Part shown: piece by piece, positions 16,089 to 25,146 of the stretch
Position numbering within the stretch: the first letter of the stretch is position 1
Layout: each line of letters starts with the position of its first letter
NCBI RefSeq assembly: GCF_003011965.1
Contig: NZ_PXWG01000009.1
Span: forward strand, 1-64,000
Reading direction: 5' to 3'
From: Streptosporangium nondiastaticum
Lineage (GTDB): Bacteria; Actinomycetota; Actinomycetes; Streptomycetales; Streptomycetaceae
DNA: 64,000 nt
The notes under the pieces: generated by a model
Told to the model about the DNA's origin: nothing
Databases searched by the model: none
Seen by the model: the letters and a program-made list of their open reading frames with translations, nothing else
Translations under genes and position numbers: made by a program

Positions 16089-17410
16089 TGGCTGAACGAT
16101 CCCAGGATTCCCAGGACACACAGCAGGGCGCGCAGCGGCCCCCGAAGGCGGAGCCGTCTTCGAAGGGTGAGCCCTCGAAGGCAGGCGGCGTCAGCCGCCG
16201 CCGGCTGCTCTGCACGGCCGGCGCCGCGGGCGCGGCCGGGCTCGTCGCGGGCGGCGCGGCCGGGGCATTCGCCGCGGAGACCGTCCGCAAGGACCCGGCA
16301 CCGCTCGACGGCGTCGGCTCCGCGAGCAGACCCTTCCACGGCGAGCACCAGGCCGGCATCGCCGACCCCGCACAGGCGTGCGGTCACCTCATCGCGTTCG
16401 ACCTCGCGCCCGGGGCGGACCGCAAGGCCGCCGCCGCGCTGCTGCGCCGGTGGTCGGACACCGCGGCCGACCTCATGGCCGGAAAGACGCCCAAGGGGGA
16501 CGACTCCGGGGTGGCGCTCGACGCGGGCCCCTCCTCGCTGACCGTCACCTTCGGCTTCGGCCGGACGTTCTTCGACCGGACCGACCTCACCGCCAAGAGG
16601 CCCGAGGCGCTGGAGCCGCTGCCCGACTTCACCGCCGACGCGCTCGACTCCAAGCGCAGCAACGGCGACCTGTGGGTGCAGATCGGCGCCGACGACGCGC
16701 TCGTCGCCTTCCACGCGCTGCGGCTGCTCCAGCAGCAGGCCGGGAGCACCGCGCGGCTGCGCTGGCAGATGAACGGCTTCAACCGGACGCCGGGTGCCAC
16801 CGCCCAGCCGATGACCGGCCGGAACCTGATGGGCCAGATCGACGGCACGAACAACCCCAAGCCGTCGGAGGCGGGCTTCGCGGCCAAGATCTACGTGCCG
16901 CAGGACCGCAGCGGCGCGGACGAGTGGATGGCGGGCGGCTCGTACGCGGTGGTCCGGCGCATCCGCATGCTGCTCGACAGCTGGGACCACCTCTCCCTGG
17001 AGCGCCAGGAGAAGGTGGTCGGGCGCCGGAAGTCGGACGGCGCTCCGCTGTCCGGCGGCACGGAGACGACCCGGCCGGATCTCAACAAGGTCCAGCCGGA
17101 CGGGTCGCTGGCGATCGCCGGCGACGCGCACATCCGCGTCGCGTCGCCGGCGTCGAACCGTGGCGCGACGATGCTGCGGCGGGCGTTCTCCTACCATGAC
17201 GGCTTCCTCGACGACGGGGCTCCGGACGCGGGTCTGCTGTTCGTGGCCTGGCAGGCGGACCCGATGAAGGGGTTCGTGCCGGTGCAGCGGAAGCTGGACC
17301 GCGGAGACGGCCTGTCCCGCTTCCTGCGGCACGAGGCGAGCGGCCTCTTCGCGGTGCCGGGCGGCTGCGAGCCGGGCGAGTACGTGGGACAGCGGCTGCT
17401 GGAGGGCTGA
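16088..17410 (+). CDS. dtpA: Tat-exported dye-decolourising haem peroxidase (DyP)
   Basis: A haem peroxidase secreted folded through the Tat system: a long n-region with SRRRLLCTAGAAG is followed by an Ala/Gly hydrophobic core ending at AFAAE. The DyP signature is visible as MGQIDGTNNP (GxxDG motif with the distal Asp). AHIRVASP near residue 350 supplies the proximal histidine, and NRGATMLRRAFSYHDG follows. Length (440 residues) fits EfeB/DtpA-like DyPs. Overlap with copCD and membership of the copper operon match the S. lividans dtpA arrangement, where peroxidase and copper delivery work with GlxA (from memory). Confidence 0.93.
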   Translation: MAERSQDSQDTQQGAQRPPKAEPSSKGEPSKAGGVSRRRLLCTAGAAGAAGLVAGGAAGAFAAETVRKDPAPLDGVGSASRPFHGEHQAGIADPAQACGHLIAFDLAPGADRKAAAALLRRWSDTAADLMAGKTPKGDDSGVALDAGPSSLTVTFGFGRTFFDRTDLTAKRPEALEPLPDFTADALDSKRSNGDLWVQIGADDALVAFHALRLLQQQAGSTARLRWQMNGFNRTPGATAQPMTGRNLMGQIDGTNNPKPSEAGFAAKIYVPQDRSGADEWMAGGSYAVVRRIRMLLDSWDHLSLERQEKVVGRRKSDGAPLSGGTETTRPDLNKVQPDGSLAIAGDAHIRVASPASNRGATMLRRAFSYHDGFLDDGAPDAGLLFVAWQADPMKGFVPVQRKLDRGDGLSRFLRHEASGLFAVPGGCEPGEYVGQRLLEG

Positions 17411-17471
17411 CGGCCCGGCCTCGGACGCTCGGTATCGTGGCGAGACACCGGACGATCGAGGAGCCAGCGTG

Positions 17472-18407
17472 ATGTCGGCCAGCCGCTACACCTATCTCGG
17501 CCCCGAGGGCACGTTCACCGAGGCCGCCCTGCGGACGCTGCCGGAGGCGGCGACGCGGGAGCTGGTGCCGATGGTGTCCGTGCCCGCGGCGCTGGACGCC
17601 GTGCGCAGCGGCGAGGCGGCGGCCGCCCTCGTGCCGATCGAGAACTCGGTGGAGGGCGGCGTCACCGCCACGCTCGACCAGCTCACGACGGGCTCCCCGC
17701 TGATGATCTATCGCGAGGTGCTGCTGCAGATCACGTTCGCGCTGCTCGTCCGGCCGGGGACGCGGCTGTCGGACATCAAGACCGTGACCGGCCATCCCGT
17801 GGCGCAGCCGCAGGTGCGCAAGTGGCTCGCCGCGCACCTGCCGGACGCGCTGTGGGAGTCGGCGGCCTCCAACGCGGACGGCGCGCGCCTGGTGCAGGAG
17901 GGGCGCTTCGACGCGGCCTTCGCCGGGGAGTTCGCGGCGGCGACGTACGGGCTGGAGCCGCTGGTCACCGACATCCACGACGCGCAGAACGCGCAGACCC
18001 GGTTCGTGCTGGTGGGCCGTCCGGCCCGGCCGGCGGCGCGGACGGGCGCGGACAAGACGTCGGTCGTGGTGTGGCTGCGCGAGGACCACCCGGGCGCCCT
18101 GCTGGAGTTGCTGCAGGAGTTCGCGACGCGGGGGGTGAACCTGATGCTCATCCAGTCGCGGCCGACGGGCGAGGGCATCGGCAACTACTGCTTCGCGATC
18201 GACGCGGAGGGGCACATCGCCGACCGGCGCGTCGGCGAGGCGCTGATGGGCCTGCACCGGATCTGCCCGCAGGTGCGGTTCCTCGGCTCCTATCCCCGCG
18301 CGGACGCGACTCCGGCGGAGGTCGGTCCCACGCGCTACGGCACGTCCGACGAGGAGTTCGTCACGGCGGCGGACTGGCTGGCGCGCTGCCAGGACGGCCG
18401 CGCCTAA
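17472..18407 (+). CDS. pheA: Prephenate dehydratase
   Basis: Converts prephenate to phenylpyruvate in phenylalanine synthesis. A PDT domain (about 1-185) contains YLGPEGTFTEAAL, PIENSVEGGV and the catalytic NAQTRFVLVG. A C-terminal ACT regulatory domain follows (about 195-275: DHPGALLELLQEFATRGVNL, then IQSRP), which binds phenylalanine for feedback control. Its 311 residues are typical of the actinobacterial stand-alone enzyme, which lacks chorismate mutase. GTG 17469 is directly followed by ATG 17472; GAGGAG lies better placed for the ATG. Confidence 0.96.
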   Translation: MSASRYTYLGPEGTFTEAALRTLPEAATRELVPMVSVPAALDAVRSGEAAAALVPIENSVEGGVTATLDQLTTGSPLMIYREVLLQITFALLVRPGTRLSDIKTVTGHPVAQPQVRKWLAAHLPDALWESAASNADGARLVQEGRFDAAFAGEFAAATYGLEPLVTDIHDAQNAQTRFVLVGRPARPAARTGADKTSVVVWLREDHPGALLELLQEFATRGVNLMLIQSRPTGEGIGNYCFAIDAEGHIADRRVGEALMGLHRICPQVRFLGSYPRADATPAEVGPTRYGTSDEEFVTAADWLARCQDGRA

Positions 18408-19070
18408 GGAGTCGACGGCCGTGCCTGAGGAGATCGGGGCTTCGTTGTCCACGCTTCGACGGTAGCCGTCGGCGCCGACATCCCCAGAGTTATCCACAGG
18501 CGGTTCTCGACCTGGGGATAAGTCGACAGATTGAGGCGGGGCAACGGTCCCGCGAATCGGTCAAGGTCGACAAATCGCTCTAGCCACAGGGCCGTCATCC
18601 ACAGCACCTAGGTCCACCCGATCGAGCTGCGCCCTCGCCATTCGTCAGCGGAATGTCTGCGAATAACCCTTTGGGGCGAGGCAATACCACCCGAATGAGT
18701 GGCCGAGCGAGGTTTGACCAAGGAATACACGGCGCGGGACAGAAGCGGACGGAACGTTCGATTCCGGCGTCCACAGATTTCACGCACAGCCTGTGGACAA
18801 AGAAAGCGGAGGGATCTCCTCCTGTGGACAAGAACCGGGCCAACTCCGGCCGCCCACAAGCCGATCAGCGGCTCGCGGCACCGCTATGCCCGCTTTTCAG
18901 CAAAAGCGCACCCATTCTCGTCACCACTCCCCCGGAACCCTTTCCGGCACTTCACGATCACCCGGGCTGCTGATTATGCACAGCCTTTTCTGATCGCCCA
19001 AAATAGGGCAAACCGCCACCAAAAGGAATATGCCGTCGAGTGATCGCGTGCGCAACGGTAGCCTGGAGGG
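18408..19070. other. 660-bp intergenic region between pheA and serS, DnaA-box rich and AT-richer
   Basis: No gene is supported. The region has seven DnaA-box-like 9-mers (listed separately) and blocks of low GC for this genome (about 18650-18790 and 18890-19050). The part next to serS must hold the serS promoter. Confidence 0.7.
18445..18982. promoter_or_regulatory. Cluster of DnaA boxes (candidate DnaA-titration or datA-like site)
   Basis: Three exact matches to TTGTCCACA or TTATCCACA: 18490-18498 (+), 18792-18800 (-) and 18823-18831 (-), the last two 31 bp apart. One match to TTATNCACA: 18974-18982 (+). Three with one mismatch: 18445-18453 (+, TTGTCCACG), 18513-18521 (-, TTATCCCCA) and 18595-18603 (+, TCATCCACA). 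Such density is far above chance in a GC-rich genome. S. coelicolor is reported to have DnaA-box clusters outside oriC (named H24, H69 and D78); this may be the counterpart of one of them. Confidence 0.75.
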
Positions 19071-20348
19071 GTGATTGACCTTCGCCTGCTTCGTGAGGAC
19101 CCCGACCGTGTGCGCGCCTCCCAGCGCGCCCGTGGAGAGGATGTCGACGTCGTCGACGCTCTTCTCTCCGCCGACGAACGGCGCAGGTCGTCCAGCGTCC
19201 GCTTCGACGAACTCCGCTCCGAGCAGAAGGCGCTCGGCAAGCTCATCCCCAAGGCCTCCGGCGACGAGAAGGCCGCGCTGCTGAAGAAGGCCGGCGAGCT
19301 GTCCGCCGCCGTGAAGGCCGCCGACGCCGAGCAGGACGAGGCCGCCGCCGAGGCGCAGCGCCTGCTGCTGCAGATCGGCAATCTGGTCCACCCCGACGTG
19401 CCGCTCGGCGGCGAGGACGACTTCGTCGTCCTGGACACCGTGGGCACCCCGCGCGACTTCGCCGCCGAGGGCTTCGAGCCCAAGGACCACCTGGAGCTCG
19501 GCCAGCTGCTCGGCGCGATCGACGTCGAGCGCGGCGCCAAGGTCTCCGGCTCGCGCTTCTACTACCTGACGGGTGTCGGCGCGCTGCTGGAGCTCGCGCT
19601 CGTCAACGCCGCCATCGCCCAGGCCACGGCCGCCGGCTTCACCCCGATGCTCACGCCCGCGCTGGTCAAGCCGCGCGCCATGGAGGGCACGGGCTTCCTC
19701 GGCCAGGCCGCCCAGGACGTCTACCACTTGGAGAAGGACGACTTCTACCTGGTGGGCACGTCCGAGGTGCCGCTCGCGGCGTACCACATGGACGAGATCC
19801 TCGACGCCGACCAGCTGCCGCTGCGCTACGCCGGCTTCTCGCCGTGCTTCCGCCGCGAGGCCGGCACGTACGGCAAGGACACCCGCGGCATCTTCCGCGT
19901 CCACCAGTTCGACAAGGTCGAGATGTTCTCCTACATCGCGCCGGAGGACGCCGAGGCGGAGCACGACCGCCTGCTGGAATGGGAGAAGCAGTGGCTGACG
20001 AGCCTGGAGCTGCCCTTCCAGGTCATCGACACCGCCACGGGTGACCTCGGCGCCTCGGCCTCGCGCAAGTTCGACTGCGAGGCGTGGATCCCCACCCAGG
20101 GCAAGTACCGCGAGCTGACGTCGACGTCCAACTGCGACGAGTTCCAGGCCCGCCGCCTGTCCGTCCGGATGCGCGACGGCAAGACCGTCAAGCCGCTGGC
20201 AACGCTCAACGGCACCCTGTGCGCGGTGCCGCGCACGATCGTGGCGCTGCTGGAGAACCACCAGCAGGCCGACGGCTCGGTGCGCGTCCCCGAGGTGCTC
20301 CGTCCGTACCTGGGCGGGCGCGAGGTGCTGGAGCCGGTCGCCAAGTGA
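19071..20348 (+). CDS. serS: Seryl-tRNA synthetase
   Basis: Charges tRNA-Ser with serine. A 425-residue class II synthetase: an N-terminal coiled-coil tRNA-binding arm (about 30-105, Ala/Glu/Lys-rich), then the catalytic core. Motif 2 is [20 protein letters not shown] and motif 3 is [16 protein letters not shown], with [12 protein letters not shown] in the active site. A GTG start at 19071 follows GGAGG closely. The stop overlaps the GTG of the next gene (GTGA). No T-box-like leader was seen. Confidence 0.97.
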   Translation: MIDLRLLREDPDRVRASQRARGEDVDVVDALLSADERRRSSSVRFDELRSEQKALGKLIPKASGDEKAALLKKAGELSAAVKAADAEQDEAAAEAQRLLLQIGNLVHPDVPLGGEDDFVVLDTVGTPRDFAAEGFEPKDHLELGQLLGAIDVERGAKVSGSRFYYLTGVGALLELALVNAAIAQATAAGFTPMLTPALVKPRAMEGTGFLGQAAQDVYHLEKDDFYLVGTSEVPLAAYHMDEILDADQLPLRYAGFSPCFRREAGTYGKDTRGIFRVHQFDKVEMFSYIAPEDAEAEHDRLLEWEKQWLTSLELPFQVIDTATGDLGASASRKFDCEAWIPTQGKYRELTSTSNCDEFQARRLSVRMRDGKTVKPLATLNGTLCAVPRTIVALLENHQQADGSVRVPEVLRPYLGGREVLEPVAK

Positions 20349-21160
20349 ACCCCGCCGCGGCCGAGCTGCCGTACCGCCTCGTCGCGACCGACCTCGACGG
20401 CACCCTGCTGCGCTCCGACGAGAGCGTCTCGGAGCGCACCCGGGCCGCCCTGAAGCTGGCCACGGAGGCGGGCGCCGCGCACATCGTCGTGACCGGGCGG
20501 GCCGTCCCGTGGACGCGGCACATCCTCCAGGAGCTGGACTACCAGGGCCTGGCGGTGTGCGGACAGGGCGCGCAGGTCTACCACGCGGGCGAGCACCGGC
20601 TGCTGACGTCGGTGACGCTGGACCGGCGGATCGCCGGGCTGGCCGTCGCCAAGATCGAGGCCGAGACCGGTCCGCTGCACCTCGCCGCGGGCCGCGACGG
20701 CCTCGACGGCGAGGTGCTGGTCACCCCGGGCTACCGCGTCCAGGAGGGCCCGCTCCCGGCCGTCCTGACGCACGACCGGGACGAGCTCCTGGCCGAGCCG
20801 CTCAACAAGCTCTATCTGCAGCACCCCGAGCTCGGCGACGACGACCTGGCCGCCGCCGCCCGTGCGGCCGCGGGTGACCTGGTCGGGGTGACGATGGCGG
20901 GCGAGGGCGTCGTGGAGCTGCTGCCGCTGGGCCTGAGCAAGGCCACCGGGCTGTCCCTGGCCGCGCGCCGGCTCGGGATGAAGGCCGCCGAGACGATCGC
21001 CTTCGGCGACATGCCCAACGACATACCGATGTTCGGCTGGGCGGCGCACGGCGTGGCCATGGCCAACGCCCACCCGGAGCTGCGGGCCGTCGCCGACGAG
21101 GTCACCGCTTCGAACGAGGACGACGGGATCGCCGTGGTCCTGGAGCGCCTGTACGGCTGA
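20345..21160 (+). CDS. Cof-type HAD-IIB family phosphatase
   Basis: A 271-residue haloacid dehalogenase-fold hydrolase acting on small phosphorylated metabolites; the substrate is unknown. Motif I is [13 protein letters not shown] (nucleophile and acid Asp), motif II VTGRA, and motifs III/IV are the lysine in GLSKATGL and [13 protein letters not shown]2-type cap lies between motifs II and III. The GTG start overlaps the serS stop codon (GTGA), so it is probably co-translated with serS. It is paralogous to the gene at 39738. Confidence 0.9.
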   Translation: MNPAAAELPYRLVATDLDGTLLRSDESVSERTRAALKLATEAGAAHIVVTGRAVPWTRHILQELDYQGLAVCGQGAQVYHAGEHRLLTSVTLDRRIAGLAVAKIEAETGPLHLAAGRDGLDGEVLVTPGYRVQEGPLPAVLTHDRDELLAEPLNKLYLQHPELGDDDLAAAARAAAGDLVGVTMAGEGVVELLPLGLSKATGLSLAARRLGMKAAETIAFGDMPNDIPMFGWAAHGVAMANAHPELRAVADEVTASNEDDGIAVVLERLYG

Positions 21161-21923
21161 GGCCGCTCCGGCCCGCCCGGCCGGAGCCGCGTCCGACGAC
21201 GACCGCCGCCCGCCGCAGGGCTCCGGGAACGCACCGGAAGTCCCACGGCGGGCGGCCGTGCGTGAACTGCCGGCAGCCCAGCCCGATCGCGGCGGCGACC
21301 GCGTGCCCCACGTCCGTGAAGGTGCCTCCCGTGACCAGCGGGACGGCGAAGAACAGCACCACGCCGGCGAGGTAGACCCACCGCCACGGCCGCGGCATCC
21401 GGTACGTGAGGATCCCGGCGGCCGCCGCGAGCCCGTACGAGACGCCTATGTCGACCACTCTCTTCATCGACCGCGGCAGTGAGTGGTCCTCTATCGACAG
21501 CAGCACGATCTCCTGGCTGATGAGAGTGGCCGCGATGTGCGCGAAGCCCACGGTGAACAGCCAGCGGGCGGTGCCGGTCCAGCGCTCGACGTTCGCGTGC
21601 AGCACCTCGAAGAGCGCCGCGTAGAGCAGGAACGACGAGGGGTTCTCGATCCAGAACCCGCTGATCAGGAGCGACTGCAGCGGGTGCTTGGTGAGCTGGT
21701 GGATGTTGCTGCTGTTGCGGTGCAGCAGGAACGTCTCCAGGTCCTGGCCGGCCGCGGCGATCACGAGGCTGGTGATGCCGATGACGAGCAGCCAGATGTG
21801 CGTCCCTGGCGAGGAGGCGATCCAGGAGCGCAGCCCGGACCACGCCGGCGAAGCGGCCCGGACGGCGGCGGCCGGCCACCGGCCGGACGCGCCGGAGCCG
21901 CGGCGCTCGTCCCGTCCACGCAC
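21102..21923 (-). CDS. Rhomboid-like intramembrane protein
   Basis: About 270 residues with roughly six transmembrane segments (for example TWIWLL-type TM1 near residue 30, LLYAALFEVLHANVERWTG, WLFTVGFAHIAATLISQ, GVSYGLAAAAGIL and FAVPLVTGG). A candidate catalytic serine sits in DIGVSYG and a candidate histidine in DVGHAVAAAIGL, the usual Ser/His dyad arrangement of rhomboids, so activity is possible. The C-terminal Arg/Gly tail overlaps the end of the convergent HAD gene by 59 bp. GTG 21923 is preferred over the longer ATG 22037, which would cover the divergent GntR gene. Confidence 0.75.
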   Translation of the reverse strand: MRGRDERRGSGASGRWPAAAVRAASPAWSGLRSWIASSPGTHIWLLVIGITSLVIAAAGQDLETFLLHRNSSNIHQLTKHPLQSLLISGFWIENPSSFLLYAALFEVLHANVERWTGTARWLFTVGFAHIAATLISQEIVLLSIEDHSLPRSMKRVVDIGVSYGLAAAAGILTYRMPRPWRWVYLAGVVLFFAVPLVTGGTFTDVGHAVAAAIGLGCRQFTHGRPPWDFRCVPGALRRAAVVVGRGSGRAGRSGLSRTGAPGPRRSRRPRSKR

Positions 21924-21976
21924 CCTTCGACCGTAGCCGCTCGGTCCCGGGGCCGCCCCGGGGAAGGAGTTGTAGG

Positions 21977-22741
21977 ATGACTGGGCAATCGGGTGAATCG
22001 TGTGCGGCCGAGGCCGGGACCGGAGGACGAATGGCACTGCGGGCAGCGGGACGGCAGTCCCTCGTGGACACCGTCGTGGAACAGTTGCGCGCCCAGGTCG
22101 CGGCCGGCGAGTGGAAGATCGGCAGCCGCATCCCGACCGAGCACGCGCTCGCCGAACAGCTCCAGGTGGGCCGCAACACCGTCCGCGAAGCCGTCCGCGT
22201 CCTCGTGCACGCCGGAATGCTGCGCTCGCGGCAGGGCGAGGGCACCTTCGTGGTCTCCATGGCCGACCCGGCCGAGATCATGCGCGGCGTGCAGCGCGCG
22301 GGCGTGCGCGACGTGCTGGAGCTGCGCATCGCCCTGGAGGCCGAGGCCGCGCGGCTCGCCGCCCTGCGCCACGAACCCGCCGACCTCGCCCGGATGAAGG
22401 CCGCCCTGGACGCCCAGACCGCCTTCGAGGACCCCGAGGGCCAGCCCGACTCCGGAAACCTGGAGCTCTACGCCGACCACGACGTCGAGTTCCACCGCGC
22501 GGTCGTGGAGGCCGCGCACAACACCGCGCTGACCGCGACCTACGCCTGGTTCAGCAGCTCCGTCCGCGAGGCGCTGGTCACCGCGCTCGGCGACCGCGAC
22601 ATGCCGCGCATCATCCACGGCGACCACCACGCCCTCATGGACGCCATCGCCTCCGGCGACCCCGAGGCCGCCGCGCGGGCCGCCAGGGAGCTCCTGGAGC
22701 GCCCGAAGCAGGCCGTGGAGAGCCTCCTCGCCGAGAGCTGA
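21977..22741 (+). CDS. FadR/GntR-family transcriptional regulator with FCD domain
   Basis: A 254-residue repressor-type regulator. An N-terminal winged helix (about 25-90) contains the GntR signature GSRIPTEHALAEQLQVGRNT and VREAVRVLVHAGML. A C-terminal FCD effector domain (about 100-245) has candidate metal-binding residues in DHDVEFHRAVVEAAHN and GDHHALMDAI. ATG 21977 follows AAGGAG. It lies 46 bp upstream of and parallel to the MFS exporter gene, the probable target. The divergent side faces the rhomboid-like gene. Confidence 0.92.
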   Translation: MTGQSGESCAAEAGTGGRMALRAAGRQSLVDTVVEQLRAQVAAGEWKIGSRIPTEHALAEQLQVGRNTVREAVRVLVHAGMLRSRQGEGTFVVSMADPAEIMRGVQRAGVRDVLELRIALEAEAARLAALRHEPADLARMKAALDAQTAFEDPEGQPDSGNLELYADHDVEFHRAVVEAAHNTALTATYAWFSSSVREALVTALGDRDMPRIIHGDHHALMDAIASGDPEAAARAARELLERPKQAVESLLAES

Positions 22742-22787
22742 CCCCAGCTCGCCCCAGCCCCATCGCACGACCCTGGAAAGGCACCCC

Positions 22788-24062
22788 ATGTCGGAAACGA
22801 GGCCGGACACACTCGACCCCCTGATAGACGCGGAAGCGGACCTCGCTCCCGCGCCGGCCGTGGCCGCCGCCCGCCGCACCCTGCGCGCCCACCCGGCGCT
22901 CCTCATGGCGGGCATCGTCCTCGCCTCGCTCAACATGCGGGCCGCCCTCGCAGGGGTCTCGCCCCTGATGGGCGAGATCGGCGACCACTTCCACCTGGCG
23001 GCGGCAGCGAGCAGCCTGGTCACCACCATTCCCCTGATCTTCATGGGCCTGGGCTCGATCGCCGCGCCGAAGCTCGCCCGCCGCTGGGGCACGGAGGCCG
23101 TCCTGTGCGGCGCCCTCCTGCTGCTGTGCGGCGGCATCCTGCTGCGCGTCGCGCCCCCGGTCGTGGCCCTGTTCGCCGGCTGCGCGCTCGTCGGCACGGC
23201 CATCGCCCTGCTCAACGTCCTGATGCCCGGCCTCGTGAAGCGCGACTTCCCGGACCGCGCCGCGAGCATGACCGCGCTGTACTCGACCACGCTGATCCTC
23301 GGCGCCACCGGTTCGGCCGCCCTGTCCGTGCCGCTGGAGGACGCCCTGGGCGGCTGGCGGGGCTCCCTGGCCTCCTGGGCGCTGCTCGCCGCCGTGGCGG
23401 CCGTCGTCTGGATCCCGCAGGCCGTCATCGCGCGCCGCGGCACCCGGCACGGCCGGGCGGCCGCAACCCCCGTGCCGGCGGCGCAGAGCGGGCCGAAGCT
23501 GACCCGGTCGCCCATCGCCTGGCAGGTCACGCTGATGATGGGCACCCAGTCGCTGGTCGCGTACGTGTGCATCGCCTGGATGCCGACGGTGTTCACCGAC
23601 CACGGCATGAGCAAGAGCGAGGCCGGCATGGTCTACGCCTTCTACACGCTGGTGCAGATGGCCGGTTCGTTCGTGGTGCCCATGGTGGCCGGGCGGCTGC
23701 GCGACCAGCGGGCGCTCGGCGCGGGTGTAGTCGTCCTCATGGCCGCCGGAGTGACCGGTCTGCTCACCGCCCCCGTGGAGGGCGCCTGGGTCTGGGCGAC
23801 GCTGATGGGCGTGGCGCAGGGCGGTCTGCTGGGCCTCGCCCTGACACTGATGGTGCTGCGCACGCGGGACGCCCACACGGCGTCCCGGCTGTCGGGCATG
23901 GCGCAGACGTGGGGCTATCTGCTCGCCTCCGTCGGCCCGTTCGCGATCGGTGCGGTCCACCAGGCGACGGACAGCTGGACGCTTCCGATCGCCCTGCTGC
24001 TCGTCGCCTGTGCGGCGCTGCTGCTTCTCGCGATGGGCGCCGGGCGCGATCGGAAGATCTGA
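22788..24062 (+). CDS. CynX/NimT-type MFS transporter
   Basis: A 424-residue major facilitator protein with 12 predicted transmembrane helices. The family covers cyanate (CynX) and 2-nitroimidazole (NimT) transporters. Visible features: MAGIVLASLNMRAALAGVSP in TM1 (a family hallmark), PLMGEIGDHF, and the cytoplasmic mid-loop around residues 215-240 rich in Arg/Ala. The first 40 residues are cytoplasmic and acidic. It follows the GntR regulator in the same direction. A hairpin after the stop may end the transcript. Confidence 0.92.
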   Translation: MSETRPDTLDPLIDAEADLAPAPAVAAARRTLRAHPALLMAGIVLASLNMRAALAGVSPLMGEIGDHFHLAAAASSLVTTIPLIFMGLGSIAAPKLARRWGTEAVLCGALLLLCGGILLRVAPPVVALFAGCALVGTAIALLNVLMPGLVKRDFPDRAASMTALYSTTLILGATGSAALSVPLEDALGGWRGSLASWALLAAVAAVVWIPQAVIARRGTRHGRAAATPVPAAQSGPKLTRSPIAWQVTLMMGTQSLVAYVCIAWMPTVFTDHGMSKSEAGMVYAFYTLVQMAGSFVVPMVAGRLRDQRALGAGVVVLMAAGVTGLLTAPVEGAWVWATLMGVAQGGLLGLALTLMVLRTRDAHTASRLSGMAQTWGYLLASVGPFAIGAVHQATDSWTLPIALLLVACAALLLLAMGAGRDRKI

Positions 24063-24068
24063 GACGTT

Positions 24069-24103
24069 GGGTGGGCAGGAGGCCCTCCGGGGCCTCCCCA
24101 CCC
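24069..24103 (+). terminator. Hairpin between the MFS and APH-type kinase genes
   Basis: GGGTGG (24069-24074) pairs with CCACCC (24098-24103), enclosing GGAGGCCC / GGGCCTCC with a four-base loop; a three-base bulge interrupts the left arm. It starts 7 bases after the MFS stop and ends 22 bases before the next start codon. Confidence 0.65.
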
Positions 24104-24124
24104 GTCGTGAGGAGACCGCTGCCC

Positions 24125-25072
24125 ATGCACGCCGCTCACCGCATCACCGTCCCGGCCGAACTCGTCGGCTTCCACGAGAACTACGACGGGGAGGAGGGCC
24201 GCTCCTGGATCGCCGCGCTGCCGGAGCTGGCCGGCCGGTTCCTCGACCACTGGGGCCTGCGGCTCGACGGGCCCGCCTCGCACGGCATGGTCGCGCTCGT
24301 CCTGCCCGTGCTGCGCGAGGACGGCACCCGGGCGGCGCTCAAGCTCCAGCCCGTCACCGACGAGAGCGTCGGCGAGCCGGCGGCGCTGCGGGCCTGGGAC
24401 GGCGACGGGGCGGTCGCGCTCCTCGACCACGACGAGGCGACCGGCACGATGCTGCTGGAGCGGTTGGACGCAAACCGTTCACTCTTGTCCATACGCGATG
24501 CCGAGGCGTCGCTGCAGACGCTCTCCGAACTGCTGGCCCGGCTGCTGACGGCTCCCGTGCCCGCGGGGCTGCGGTCCCTCGCGGACGTCGCCGGGGCCAT
24601 GCTCAAGGAGGTGCCCGCGGCCCTGCCGGAGCTGCGGGACGCCTCGGAGCGGCGGCTGGTGGAGTCGTGTGCCGCGGCCGTGCGGGAGGTCATCGGCGAG
24701 CCCGGTCACCAGCTGCTGCACTGGGACCTCCACTACGACAACGTCCTCGCACCCGTGCCGGGCTCCGCCCGCGAGCCGTGGCTCGCCATCGACCCCAAGC
24801 CGCTGACGGGCGACGCCGGTTTCGAACTGCTGCCCGCGCTGCACGACCGGTGGGACGACATCACCGCGACCGGGAACGTGGAACGGGCCGTGCTGCGCCG
24901 CTTCGACCTGATGACCGAGGTGCTGGGCCTGGACCGGCAGCGCGCGGCCCGCTGGACGCTGGGCAGGGTGCTGCAGAACGCCCTGTGGGACGTCGAGGAC
25001 GGCGAGGACGCGCTCGCGCCCGAGCAGGTGGAGATCGCCCGGGCGCTGCAGCGGTGCGTCATACGGGGCTGA
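24125..25072 (+). CDS. Aminoglycoside/hydroxyurea phosphotransferase family kinase (APH_6_hur type)
   Basis: A 315-residue protein kinase-like fold enzyme related to streptomycin 6-kinase and hydroxyurea phosphotransferase. The catalytic loop HWDLHYDNVL and the metal-binding IDPKPLTGD, both typical of the family, lie near residues 199-235. The family's TLKLQP-like lysine appears as ALKLQPV near residue 75. No antibiotic cluster is nearby, so a metabolic or self-protective kinase is equally possible. It is the third gene of a same-strand row behind the GntR regulator and MFS transporter, though a hairpin lies in front of it. Confidence 0.88.
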   Translation: MHAAHRITVPAELVGFHENYDGEEGRSWIAALPELAGRFLDHWGLRLDGPASHGMVALVLPVLREDGTRAALKLQPVTDESVGEPAALRAWDGDGAVALLDHDEATGTMLLERLDANRSLLSIRDAEASLQTLSELLARLLTAPVPAGLRSLADVAGAMLKEVPAALPELRDASERRLVESCAAAVREVIGEPGHQLLHWDLHYDNVLAPVPGSAREPWLAIDPKPLTGDAGFELLPALHDRWDDITATGNVERAVLRRFDLMTEVLGLDRQRAARWTLGRVLQNALWDVEDGEDALAPEQVEIARALQRCVIRG

Positions 25073-25146
25073 GCCCCGCGGAGTGAACCTCGGTCCGCGA
25101 GCCTCGCGGGTCGAGCCTCGCGGATCGAGGTTTCACGGAATGAGGT

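Noticed and set aside
13851..16121. 756-residue minus-strand ORF over the copper genes
   Set aside because: Low-complexity antisense shadow of the PCuAC and CopCD genes.
24125..25072. APH-fold kinase as evidence of an antibiotic resistance or biosynthesis cluster
   Set aside because: No biosynthetic genes around it; the family is widespread with unknown substrates.
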